From contig CANLUT010000002.1 in NCBI GenBank assembly GCA_947494335.1, positions 710,364 to 774,363 on the forward strand: a stretch of DNA of 64,000 nt. The letters are read 5' to 3'. The DNA comes from Oligoflexales bacterium (lineage in GTDB: Bacteria > Bdellovibrionota_B > Oligoflexia > Oligoflexales > RGVZ01). Position 1 is the first letter of the stretch; every line of letters begins with the position of its first letter. Positions 49,525 through 57,781 of this stretch are shown here, one piece after another. The position numbers were made by a program, and so were the translations under genes. The notes beneath the pieces are model-generated. The model had not been told where the DNA came from and did no database searches. It saw nothing but the letters and a program-made list of their open reading frames with translations.

Positions 49525-50514
49525 TTATTTGACTGGACGAGCCAGGCACTCAATCAGTGCTTTAAAGGACTCAGTTGAAACATCGCTCTTTAGCAGCTTG
49601 GTTTTGATGAAGTCCAATGCTTCAAAGCGTGTGCGCTTGTTTTGGTAGCTGCGCGACGAGGTCAGGGCGTCATAGATATCGGCGAGGGCGGCAATCTGCA
49701 CCTCTTGCAAGAGGGAATCTTCGGTCAGGGCATCCGGATAACCGCTTCCATTGAGTCGTTCATGATGGTGGAGCACAATTTCCCGACTTACATGGTTTAG
49801 AACAGTATTTTCAATTTTCTTTAAGCCCTCGATGGGATGACTTTTCATCTTCTCCCATTCGTGTTGCAGTAATGGTCCTGATTTATTGATGATGGTAATT
49901 GGTACAGCTGACTTACCAACGTCATGAAAAATGGCGCCCAAGGCAATGTTACGGAGATCGTCTCTTCGGCTAAGTCCCATTTGCGCGGCGATAGCCGTCG
50001 CGTAAGCGGAGACACGGACGCTGTGGAGATAAGTATACATGTCATGATTCGCCAATCCCGTTATTGAAGAGATACACCCGCGATCTTCTTCAATACAGTC
50101 AACGATACTGTCGGCAAGTTCCTCGGCCTTTCTAGAGACGGATTCTGTGATCTCCCCCTCGTAAAGATATCGAGTGAATGCTGCTCCAATATCTTGAATG
50201 GATTGAAGCCGTTCATGGGGGGCGAGTTGCTTAGAAACCGTCGGAAGCTGTGACATCTTTTCGTAGAGAATGGCTATCTCATGGTCTTCGCTTTTCATCC
50301 AAAAAAACAAATGACCCTGGTTGATTAGGCTTTCAAGTTCTGCCTTACTCCACTTATAACCTTTGCCGCTGTAAAGGATTAGATGAGACTTCACGTCTAA
50401 AAAAAGGTCGAAATCGGTAACGGAGTTATCAATCAGCCGCTCGATTGAAAAACGGGTGAATTGCGTTGAGTTAACAAAAGATGGGATTGACACGCTGCTG
50501 ACAGACTGGCTCAT
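49525..50514 (-). CDS. HD-GYP domain cyclic-di-GMP phosphodiesterase
   Basis: A 329-residue protein. The N-terminal about 130 residues are an unrecognised sensor-like region. The C-terminal HD-GYP domain shows an early His in YLHSVRVSAYA, FHDVGKSAVP (HD motif, about 198), SHPIEGLKK, LHHHERLNGSGYPD (GYP motif, about 249) and ALADIYDALTS. The metal ligands appear intact, so c-di-GMP hydrolysis is likely. GAGGGAC precedes the ATG. Together with three PilZ proteins in the window it points to active c-di-GMP signalling. Confidence 0.92.
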   Translation of the reverse strand: MSQSVSSVSIPSFVNSTQFTRFSIERLIDNSVTDFDLFLDVKSHLILYSGKGYKWSKAELESLINQGHLFFWMKSEDHEIAILYEKMSQLPTVSKQLAPHERLQSIQDIGAAFTRYLYEGEITESVSRKAEELADSIVDCIEEDRGCISSITGLANHDMYTYLHSVRVSAYATAIAAQMGLSRRDDLRNIALGAIFHDVGKSAVPITIINKSGPLLQHEWEKMKSHPIEGLKKIENTVLNHVSREIVLHHHERLNGSGYPDALTEDSLLQEVQIAALADIYDALTSSRSYQNKRTRFEALDFIKTKLLKSDVSTESFKALIECLARPVK

Positions 50515-50602
50515 TTTTTGTAGTCCCTCTCAAGGGTTACATCGACAGTCGGCAGAATTGAATTGAGTAATTTTATATAACAGACTGAAATCAATAGACT
50601 TT

Positions 50603-50938
50603 CTAAAGAGACCCATCACCATCAAGGTCATCTGGGGAGTAAGTGTCTTGAAACGAGATATCAACCTCGCAGTCGCGCTCCCCCGTGGACCGGGCCTGAC
50701 ATGATAATCGCACGTCCCCATCGGTCGACAGATTCATTCGCTTCAGGAGCGCAGATTCATTTGGCTGCATTGGGCTAAAAGCATTTTGGTCAGAGACCTT
50801 CACCGCGCAAGTTCCACATCGTGCAGAAGCGCAACCAAACCTGATTGCAACTTGATGCTTCCTTGCAGTCACAAGAATCTTTGTATCCTTGGCCGCGTCC
50901 GCGGAGATATTCGAGGGTTTAAATTTAATTTGTGCCAT
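50603..50938 (-). CDS. 2Fe-2S ferredoxin
   Basis: A 111-residue plant-type ferredoxin. Cluster ligands are GCASARCGTC (Cys-x5-Cys-x2-Cys, about 35-44) and a fourth Cys in RLSCQ (about 80). The C-terminal tail is acidic. The start overlaps the dapD stop (TAATG), so it is co-translated with dapD. It may supply electrons to an enzyme encoded elsewhere; nothing in the dap run needs a ferredoxin. Confidence 0.9.
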   Translation of the reverse strand: MAQIKFKPSNISADAAKDTKILVTARKHQVAIRFGCASARCGTCAVKVSDQNAFSPMQPNESALLKRMNLSTDGDVRLSCQARSTGERDCEVDISFQDTYSPDDLDGDGSL

Positions 50939-51777
50939 TACACCGAAACCGCAAATTCTCTGAGTGCCGAGTTCAAAGATGTTTTCAAGTCTGTAGAGGG
51001 CTTGCGTTCACCGATAATGTAAGCGCACTGCGTATGAATCTTACCGCCTCCCTGAGGAGCATCCTTTTCCAAAGTGCCAGGGACCACGACACAGCGTTCT
51101 GGTACATGGCCCTTGATGATACTTCTGTCTTTTCCGCGTAAATCGACAATCGGTGTTGATGATGTCAATGTAACGTTAGCGGCGAGAACCGCTTCTTTTC
51201 CGATGTGGACACCTTCCACGACGATGGCTCGTGATCCTAAAAATGCTCCGTCTTCAATAATCACTGGCGCGGCTTGTGCTGGTTCCAAGACGCCGCCAAT
51301 CCCAACGCCTCCTGAAAGGTGAACGTCAGCTCCGACCTGCGCGCAGCTACCAACGGTGGCCCATGTGTCAACCATGGTGCGAGCTCCGACATAGGCCCCA
51401 ATATTCACATAGGACGGCATCATGACGACGCCAGGTTCCATGAATGTGCCAATGCGAGCCACTGCGGGGGGAACAACGCGAATGTTTAGATCCTTAAAAT
51501 TTCGTTTAAGCGGGATCTTATCTCGGAACACAAACGGCCCAACTTCCATCTCCTTCATGTCGGTGATTCTAAAATACATCAAAATGGCCTGTTTCACCCA
51601 TGAGTTGACCACCCATGTCCCATCGATTTTGTTTGCGACACGAACTCGTCCTGTATCGAGAGCGTTGATGACGTCGATTACGGATTTTTGCTGGTCGTGC
51701 GCAGCGTTGCTATCTCCGGCATCGAGCTTTCTTTGAATCGCTTCAATATCTGATTTTAATTGTTCCAACTGGCTCAA
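50938..51777 (-). CDS. dapD: tetrahydrodipicolinate N-succinyltransferase
   Basis: A 279-residue left-handed beta-helix acyltransferase in lysine/diaminopimelate synthesis, cytosolic. It has an N-terminal helical domain (about 1-60), hexapeptide-repeat coils (VNIGAYVGARTMVDTWATVG, QVGADVHLSGGVGIGG), the catalytic region EDGAFLGSRAIVVEGV, and a C-terminal segment VVVPGTLEK. It lies 29 bp after the aminotransferase gene and is coupled to the ferredoxin gene. Confidence 0.96.
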   Translation of the reverse strand: MSQLEQLKSDIEAIQRKLDAGDSNAAHDQQKSVIDVINALDTGRVRVANKIDGTWVVNSWVKQAILMYFRITDMKEMEVGPFVFRDKIPLKRNFKDLNIRVVPPAVARIGTFMEPGVVMMPSYVNIGAYVGARTMVDTWATVGSCAQVGADVHLSGGVGIGGVLEPAQAAPVIIEDGAFLGSRAIVVEGVHIGKEAVLAANVTLTSSTPIVDLRGKDRSIIKGHVPERCVVVPGTLEKDAPQGGGKIHTQCAYIIGERKPSTDLKTSLNSALREFAVSV

Positions 51778-51806
51778 TGTGTGCCTCCACAGTAATTAGT
51801 GTCAAT

Positions 51807-53009
51807 TTAAGAGTGTTTGGCTACGAATTTAGAAAGAATTTCCATGGCCTCAATCGTGGCTTGGTCATCGGGGACCATGGCTAATCTAAAATAACCTTTC
51901 ATTCCCTCGCTCAACCAGGTGCTTGGGCTTGTGATAATGCCCTGCTCTGCAAGAGCTAAAATAAATTTCACATCATCACCAGAAAATGACTTTGGAATTC
52001 TGCACCAAAGATAGAAAGCAGCCTCGGGCATAGCGTCAAGGAGTCCCAGTTTCTGCAGATAAGGAGCAGCTAAATTGAGCCGGTGTGTGAATATTTTCCG
52101 GCGTTCTTCCACGTGCGTTTCATCTGACCAGGCGACCTGAGCGGCAGCTTGAATAAAGTCAGGAGATCCAACGCCGAAATTTGCCCTAGCTTGCAGAATG
52201 GCATTTATAATCCGAGAGTCGCCAGCAATCATCCCGCTGCGGTAGCCTGTAAGTCCGGAGCGTTTCGAAAGACTCATGAAGGTTAGCACTCGATCTGACG
52301 ATTGTTGAAGCGGTGTCAAAGGGCGACGATCTTTGCGGGGATCCTTGATGATATTGGTATCGAGACTGGTGTCATAGATGTCGACATAACAGTCATCAGA
52401 CAGCAAAATCGTATTGGTTTTGTGACACCAGTCGATAACTTGCTGCCAGTAGTCAAAGCTTGCTGTGGCACCAGTGGGATTGTGTGGGTGATTGATCCAT
52501 ATTGCGGCTGTGGACTTTTGAATTTCTGTTGGGAGATTCCAAGGCTCAAGCCTAAAGTTTGTCTCTTTTGTGACGCGCACAGGATATGGGATTCCACCAG
52601 CATAAAGAGCCGACGCGCGGTACACAGGGTATCCAGGATCAGGATAGACCAGATGCTTTTTACCTTCGCGACCAATGAGGCATAGTCCAATATTGAAAAT
52701 AGCTTCTTTGGTACCCTGAGCCGGAATAATCCCGATATCTGTGGATTTGTTGATGCCAAATCGACGGGTCAAATAGCCCCACTGAGCCTCGCGCAAACTC
52801 TCACTACCCTTGACGCTTGGGTACTGACTGATCTGTGGTACAGCATTCAGCATCGCATCTCGGATGGGTGCCCAAGTTGGTATTTTGGGATCTCCAGTTC
52901 CGAAATCAAAGATAGGCTTCCCCGCTTTGGAGAGATTAGCTTTGATCTTTGCGAGTTCCTCCATGGGATAGGGGCGCATCGCTGAGGTCGTGCTGTTTAC
53001 GAGTTCCAT
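51807..53009 (-). CDS. class I/II PLP aminotransferase (probable N-succinyl-diaminopimelate aminotransferase)
   Basis: A 400-residue fold-type I aminotransferase. Visible: FDFGTGDPKIPTW at the N-terminus, PDPGYPVYRASALYAGG, WINHPHNPTGA (Asn for PLP), LLSDDCYVDIYD (Asp for the pyridine N), SLSKRSGLTGYRSGMIAGD with the Schiff-base Lys, and a final RLAMV Arg. The next gene is dapD, so the DapC step is the best guess. A kynurenine aminotransferase role is conceivable because kynA is immediately upstream (16 bp). Confidence 0.85.
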   Translation of the reverse strand: MELVNSTTSAMRPYPMEELAKIKANLSKAGKPIFDFGTGDPKIPTWAPIRDAMLNAVPQISQYPSVKGSESLREAQWGYLTRRFGINKSTDIGIIPAQGTKEAIFNIGLCLIGREGKKHLVYPDPGYPVYRASALYAGGIPYPVRVTKETNFRLEPWNLPTEIQKSTAAIWINHPHNPTGATASFDYWQQVIDWCHKTNTILLSDDCYVDIYDTSLDTNIIKDPRKDRRPLTPLQQSSDRVLTFMSLSKRSGLTGYRSGMIAGDSRIINAILQARANFGVGSPDFIQAAAQVAWSDETHVEERRKIFTHRLNLAAPYLQKLGLLDAMPEAAFYLWCRIPKSFSGDDVKFILALAEQGIITSPSTWLSEGMKGYFRLAMVPDDQATIEAMEILSKFVAKHS

Positions 53010-53025
53010 GTCCGAGTCCTCTTAA

Positions 53026-53892
53026 TTATTTGCCGTAGGGTATTTCTGACCCCAAACGGCCACGTAAAGACCAAATTTCAGGGAAAAATCTCTTTTGAAG
53101 CGTGGATGCCAGGTATTTCACGCCACTGGATCCGCCCGTGCCTATGCGAGATCCGATCATTCTCTCGACCATTGCGACGTGGCGATAACGCCACAAAGTA
53201 AATTGTTGATCAAGGTCGCATAGGGCCTCAAGGAGAGTATAGGCTTCATAATGAGCCGCGTGATTCTGGTAAATTGTTGTGAATACATCTTCGATCTCTT
53301 GGCTGGGTTTCCACTCTTCAGTTACGTCTCTGGACAGGATTTCAGCCGGGATATTGTAGCCTTTGCGCGCAAGAAACCCGACAAGATGATCATAAAAGCA
53401 TGGTGCGGCTAATGCTTTTTCCATGGCGAGTTTTCCATCTGGCATTGTTTGAAAGAACTTCAAGTAGACGCGGTCTTTCAATCCCATCCTGAATTCAAGA
53501 ACACGGAACTGATGGCTCTGAAAGCCAGATGCTGGATTTAGACGCGAACGAAATAAATTAAAATCATTCGGTGTCATGGTCTCAAGAATGCTGACTTGTT
53601 GGGTCAGAATGTTCTGAATGGTTGTGATGCGTTTTAGAGTTTTTAATGCCGCAAAAGCGTTACCCTTTTGCAAATCATTCTCGGCAAGATTGAGTTCATG
53701 AAGGATTTGTTTAAACCAAAGCTCATAAGCTTGATGAATGATGATGAATAACATCTCATCATGCTCGACAGGGCTTGAGAGAGGTTTTTGAAGAGACAAA
53801 AGTTCGTTAACTTTTAAGTAAGACGAGTAGGAGACCATGCCGCTTTGCGGAGTAATCATCCCCTCTTCCAGGTAACTTGACATCAACTGCAC
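53026..53892 (-). CDS. kynA: tryptophan 2,3-dioxygenase
   Basis: A 288-residue heme enzyme opening the indole ring of tryptophan to N-formylkynurenine. Family marks: SYSSYLKVNELLSLQKPLS, EMLFIIIHQAYELWFKQ, FRLRFR-like segment (NLFRSRLNPASGFQSHQFR), a YRHVAMVERMIG helix with the probable axial heme His, and the GTGGSSGVKYL substrate loop near the C-terminus. Length is typical. It heads a tight run with an aminotransferase and dapD. Formamidase and kynureninase genes are not in the window. Confidence 0.95.
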   Translation of the reverse strand: MQLMSSYLEEGMITPQSGMVSYSSYLKVNELLSLQKPLSSPVEHDEMLFIIIHQAYELWFKQILHELNLAENDLQKGNAFAALKTLKRITTIQNILTQQVSILETMTPNDFNLFRSRLNPASGFQSHQFRVLEFRMGLKDRVYLKFFQTMPDGKLAMEKALAAPCFYDHLVGFLARKGYNIPAEILSRDVTEEWKPSQEIEDVFTTIYQNHAAHYEAYTLLEALCDLDQQFTLWRYRHVAMVERMIGSRIGTGGSSGVKYLASTLQKRFFPEIWSLRGRLGSEIPYGK

Positions 53893-53992
53893 TCCGGATG
53901 TGAATGTAGTGCCCTAAAACCTTGTATGAAGGCAAAGTCTAGCATCATTTTTAGGGGACAGGTAGAGGATTAATGGCTTAAAAATATGCGTT

Positions 53993-55429
53993 TTAGCGTG
54001 TAAGTACGACTAGCCATTCCAGTTTATCTGTTTGAGCAAACATGTCGAAAGACTCGACCTGGCGGACCTTGTAGCCTGAAGCCGTCAAGGTTTTCAGATC
54101 TCTTGCGAGTGTTTCCACTTCGCAAGAGACATAAATAAACTTGTTACATGATTGAGACCTTAAGACATGAACCATGTGACCTCTAGCGCCTTCGTGAAGT
54201 CCGCGTCTTGAAGGGTTCACGACGATAACCTTGGGGTTTTTTGCCCAGTCAGGCACCAATGTTTCACTCTCTTCGACCCGGGCGGCGATAAAGTTTGCAG
54301 TTTCAGAAAGGTTGTTTCTTTTGGCATTGCGCGTCGCATCGACGGTTGCTGCTTCCACTTCTTCAATACCGAGTGTTCGATAACCAGACCGAGCAAGCAA
54401 CAAGGCCATCTGGCCCGTTCCTGTGTATAAATCCCATGCGGCCTCATCACGGCGTCCACGACCTGCGTGAATCTCTACGCGTCGGTAAAGGTTGTTAGCC
54501 TGCCATGGATTTACCTGAAAAAAGGCAAGCGGACTAATTTCAATGTCTAAGTCGCAGATACGCTCGCGTAATGCAGCTGAGCCTGCCAAAAGTGATGTTT
54601 CACTACCAAAAATCGCATTTCCGGGAGCGCTATTGATGTTCATGTGGGCGCTATTTATTTTGTGCCCCATTCTGCGTAAACGATTCACTAACTTAACCAG
54701 CTCATTTTTTTGCGGTCTGGCCATCACAAAAGTAAGCATAAGTTCACCGGTCAGGTGGGCAGCACGTGCCGCGACGTAGCGTAAGTCGCCATCGCCAGTG
54801 GATTCGTTCCATGGCGTCAAAGTTGTATTTTCAATTTCTGGGTGAATGCTTCGCAGTAAATTCGTTAATGGCCTGGTGTGGACAGGGCAGTCTCGCAAGT
54901 CGACGCCTACTTTGTGAGTGCCTGGCTCAAATAATCCGATGGCAAACTTCTGTGTGAGCCCGTCGCGAGCAGCAGCGAGTTTCTGCGCTTCACTCGCCGG
55001 TCTAACGGCAAGCTTGAAGTAAGATCTGTATCCGAGCGGCGTGGGGCTTGGAAGAGGGTCTAAGATCTGCGCGTTATCTACAACTCCTGCCTGGCGAAGG
55101 ACGTTAATACCCGCTTCAAATTTCGCACGCAGTGATTCACCGTAGTTTGTATTCACATAAAGACATGATCCGCACTGGGATTTGATTGCGCAATGATTTG
55201 CAGACTCAGTTGCAGCATCAATGACGTGTCCTCGATGAAGCTTGCCCGCAAATCCTGCTTTGCGCATGATTTTCGAGCTTGGCACGATGGCGGGCTTACT
55301 AGCGGGGCTGTTTTTTGAGTTTTTATGGTTTCTGTCTGGACGTGGTTTACTCATAGGTTGACCGCCACCTTGGTTGGTGGTCTTGGGGCGTTGTGAAGAC
55401 GGACGACGTGTGTGCGTGCGCTGATTCAT
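53993..55429 (-). CDS. RlmD/TrmA-family rRNA/tRNA (uracil-5-)-methyltransferase
   Basis: A 478-residue SAM-dependent m5U methyltransferase. A basic, Arg/Lys/Ser-rich N-terminal tail of about 60 residues is followed by 4Fe-4S cluster cysteines in CAIKSQCGSC plus a later DLRDCPVHT. A substrate domain then leads to FFQVNPWQANNLY, the SAM-binding DLYTGTGQMALLLA, VVNPSRRGLHEG and the catalytic Cys in YVSCEVETLARDL. The iron-sulfur cysteines favour RlmD (23S rRNA m5U1939) or RlmC over TrmA. The N-terminal tail replaces the usual TRAM domain. It stands alone. Confidence 0.88.
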   Translation of the reverse strand: MNQRTHTRRPSSQRPKTTNQGGGQPMSKPRPDRNHKNSKNSPASKPAIVPSSKIMRKAGFAGKLHRGHVIDAATESANHCAIKSQCGSCLYVNTNYGESLRAKFEAGINVLRQAGVVDNAQILDPLPSPTPLGYRSYFKLAVRPASEAQKLAAARDGLTQKFAIGLFEPGTHKVGVDLRDCPVHTRPLTNLLRSIHPEIENTTLTPWNESTGDGDLRYVAARAAHLTGELMLTFVMARPQKNELVKLVNRLRRMGHKINSAHMNINSAPGNAIFGSETSLLAGSAALRERICDLDIEISPLAFFQVNPWQANNLYRRVEIHAGRGRRDEAAWDLYTGTGQMALLLARSGYRTLGIEEVEAATVDATRNAKRNNLSETANFIAARVEESETLVPDWAKNPKVIVVNPSRRGLHEGARGHMVHVLRSQSCNKFIYVSCEVETLARDLKTLTASGYKVRQVESFDMFAQTDKLEWLVVLTR

Positions 55430-55462
55430 GCGTTGGCCTACCTATGTGCAATGTCAAAGAAG

Positions 55463-56608
55463 TCAGTAAACCCAGTCAGTCGGGTCCTCTGGCAGAGGGC
55501 TTGTAGCACTTTTAAGGTTGCGACGGAAGACTTTTACGCCAAGTTTTTGCGTATACTTGCTCCAGGTCTTCCATTCCTCCCCCAAGGTGCGAACAAGATA
55601 AGGACTATTTGCACTCTTCGATCCCTTGGCGAACACATAGCCACCCAGCAGGTAAGTGGCTGCGTGGCGCAGAGTTTTGTAGTCGATTCCAGGCTTGGCA
55701 GCGTCTTTTGCTTCAAAGAACACAATCATATCGCCATATTGAAGTTCGCTCTTCCGAGGATCGATTTCATAGAAGGACAGATTGAGAATGCGCCAAAGCT
55801 CATCATAGTTAAGCATATCCTGATGATAGCCAGCCTCTCGGCGAACATTTACCAGACTGCTTGAAGCGAGTCGCGAACTCTGAAAACCAAGGGCTGCATG
55901 GAAGCAATTAGGTCCCCTGTAAATTGTGTGGGAGGCGATGCGCTTGCGCGCAAAGTTGGGGAGAAGGTCCTTGTCCATGCTGAGGGCTAGTCCTTCGTCA
56001 ATCTTGGCTTCGATACGACGGAGGTCTTGATTAGATAAAAATGGTGAAACTTGACTCAAAAACTTGGCGCGATCTTTGCGGTTTTGCCGCATCGTCCAAG
56101 AGTTAACGGTGACGTCATGATGAATTTTGCTGAATAGTTGATCTACAGCTTCGGGTTCGAGTAGATCAAAAGCCTCTTTTGACACAGAGACAAGCCGTAA
56201 CTTTGTTCCAGGGATTTCTTCGCCCTGGTCAAAGTTGTTTTTCAGATAATTTGCAATCGCTAGCTTGTGATTTGGTTTTGCAACGCGAGATGCCAGATCC
56301 ATGAGTTTGTCTTCTTGCAGGTCCACAGTAAATTGCAGTGGTTCAATGCGTGAATCTGAGGATGACTTGCGAAGTCGGAGATCAATTTGGCGCTCAGGAA
56401 TTTTAAGCACGTGATCTTTGACGGATAATGGAGGATTAAGTGAAGAATGAAATTCACTTAAATCATAGCTAAATTTAGGACGTTGAGTCTTTTCCGGTTT
56501 AACGGCAGCGTCTGCCGCAGTCGTGGAAAGCACAGCAATTGACAGCAAGCCAAATAGAGGCATCCGTCCCTTGAGATTTAGTTGTTTAACCGTGATGCTA
56601 CGCATCAT
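55463..56608 (-). CDS. exported protein with NlpC/P60-like Cys-His pattern
   Basis: A 381-residue secreted or periplasmic protein; signal peptide about 15-35 ending ADA-AV. The N-terminal 220 residues are helical and unrecognised. Residues about 235-355 suggest a papain-like NlpC/P60 fold: GPNCFHAAL with a candidate nucleophile Cys, LQYGDMIVFFE (GD-V-F signature), LRHAATYLLGGYVFAKG with a candidate His, followed by SPYLVRTL. It could be a cell-wall peptide hydrolase. The pattern is convincing but short, and no close family is recognised. 34 bp downstream of it the RlmD-type gene begins on the same strand. Confidence 0.6.
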   Translation of the reverse strand: MMRSITVKQLNLKGRMPLFGLLSIAVLSTTAADAAVKPEKTQRPKFSYDLSEFHSSLNPPLSVKDHVLKIPERQIDLRLRKSSSDSRIEPLQFTVDLQEDKLMDLASRVAKPNHKLAIANYLKNNFDQGEEIPGTKLRLVSVSKEAFDLLEPEAVDQLFSKIHHDVTVNSWTMRQNRKDRAKFLSQVSPFLSNQDLRRIEAKIDEGLALSMDKDLLPNFARKRIASHTIYRGPNCFHAALGFQSSRLASSSLVNVRREAGYHQDMLNYDELWRILNLSFYEIDPRKSELQYGDMIVFFEAKDAAKPGIDYKTLRHAATYLLGGYVFAKGSKSANSPYLVRTLGEEWKTWSKYTQKLGVKVFRRNLKSATSPLPEDPTDWVY

Positions 56609-56729
56609 TCTCCTGCCATTTTAACGTTGTACGATGTTTGAATCGGCTGAATTTTATGAAACTTTAGGATGGCACGGCTTCTAAGTGCGGTGGGTAAAAG
56701 TTGCCGATTCCTGGATGCCCTATGGTGGC

Positions 56730-56738
56730 TGCTATAAT
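56730..56738 (+). promoter_or_regulatory. extended -10 promoter element
   Basis: TGCTATAAT is a perfect extended -10 (TATAAT at 56733-56738). It lies about 70 bp before the receiver-PilZ gene. No good -35 is seen, which is normal for extended -10 promoters. Confidence 0.55.
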
Positions 56739-56809
56739 TAGTCTAGTACCCGTTTGTCTTTCCTTGGGGACGTCTAACAAGGTGCAAAAAACCAGAGGAG
56801 AACCGTTTC

Positions 56810-57781
56810 ATGGCGATTTCTGTACATATAATTGACTCATCAAAGCCTAGCCTTGTTATGACCAGCGAGGTCTTTAAAGATAAAATTCCGGGATCTACGG
56901 TGAGTTTCTCTCTCACTGCTAAAGACGGAGTGGCTTACCTTATGGCAAAGGAAGGCAAAGGTTTGCCTGATGCTTTGGTTGTTGATTTCAACCTGCCCGA
57001 TGCTGATGGTGTCACTCTTATCAAGGAGCTGAGAAAGTTCTACCGTGGTCCGATTTTTATGACAGCCCATCCAGACAAAATCGTGGATCAAGCTGTTCAA
57101 GAAGAATTGTTTCACTACCATGATGCATGTTGTTGGATTCCGAAGCCTGTTCGTTTTGAGGTTTTGGAGAAGCGTATCGAGCAGTTTGTGGTTAATCGCC
57201 ACCGTCTCGGTAAACGCTTTGATGTTGATTTTATGGCGCACCTTGTTGGAAAGGGTGAAGGCAGAGGAAAACGCGCACCGAAATTCACTGGTCGAGCTCT
57301 GAATATCAGTATGGGTGGTCTTTGTGTGGCCTTCAATCAACCCGCTAAATTGAAACGCGACGAAGAGTTTGTGGTGACGATGGGTGTTCCATCTGGTGTT
57401 ATTGAAGGATCCTCACCAATATCTGTACTTAAGCCCCTATTGGCTGAGCAAAAAGCTGCTGTTGCGGCTGAAGCGAAGGCGCTTAAAGTGGCAGCCAAAA
57501 GTATTGCGTCAAAAGTGCCAGCAAAAGGAAAGATGACTCCAGCGGCAAAGGCTAAGCTCGAGGCTCAACAACGCAAAGAAGCGGAACTTGCCGCTGAGAA
57601 ACTTGCCGCCAGCGTCCAGTTATCTCAGTCGTTGAGCAATCAGAAAATAGAAGAGTATAAGATCAGGGCTACTGTTGCATGGACAGCGGACGCCGGTAAG
57701 AAAATTGGTCTGCAATTTGCGAAAGTTCCGGACGCGCAGCGCCGTCAAATTGAGAGCTTCCTGAAAGGTCTGTGTGCATGA
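56810..57781 (+). CDS. response-regulator receiver plus split PilZ domain
   Basis: A 323-residue protein. An N-terminal receiver domain (about 1-125) has Asp in VVDFNLP (about 59), Thr in FMTAHP and Lys in IPKPVRF. A PilZ domain follows: RHRLGKRFDVDF (RxxxR-like, about 130) and ALNISMGGLCV (NxSxxG, about 163). It is then interrupted by about 85 residues rich in Ala, Lys, Glu and Gln (about 205-280), and resumes with IRATVAWTADAGKKIGLQFAKV. It should link phosphorylation to c-di-GMP binding. It is coupled by ATGA to cheV and has a perfect extended -10 upstream. Confidence 0.85.
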   Translation: MAISVHIIDSSKPSLVMTSEVFKDKIPGSTVSFSLTAKDGVAYLMAKEGKGLPDALVVDFNLPDADGVTLIKELRKFYRGPIFMTAHPDKIVDQAVQEELFHYHDACCWIPKPVRFEVLEKRIEQFVVNRHRLGKRFDVDFMAHLVGKGEGRGKRAPKFTGRALNISMGGLCVAFNQPAKLKRDEEFVVTMGVPSGVIEGSSPISVLKPLLAEQKAAVAAEAKALKVAAKSIASKVPAKGKMTPAAKAKLEAQQRKEAELAAEKLAASVQLSQSLSNQKIEEYKIRATVAWTADAGKKIGLQFAKVPDAQRRQIESFLKGLCA

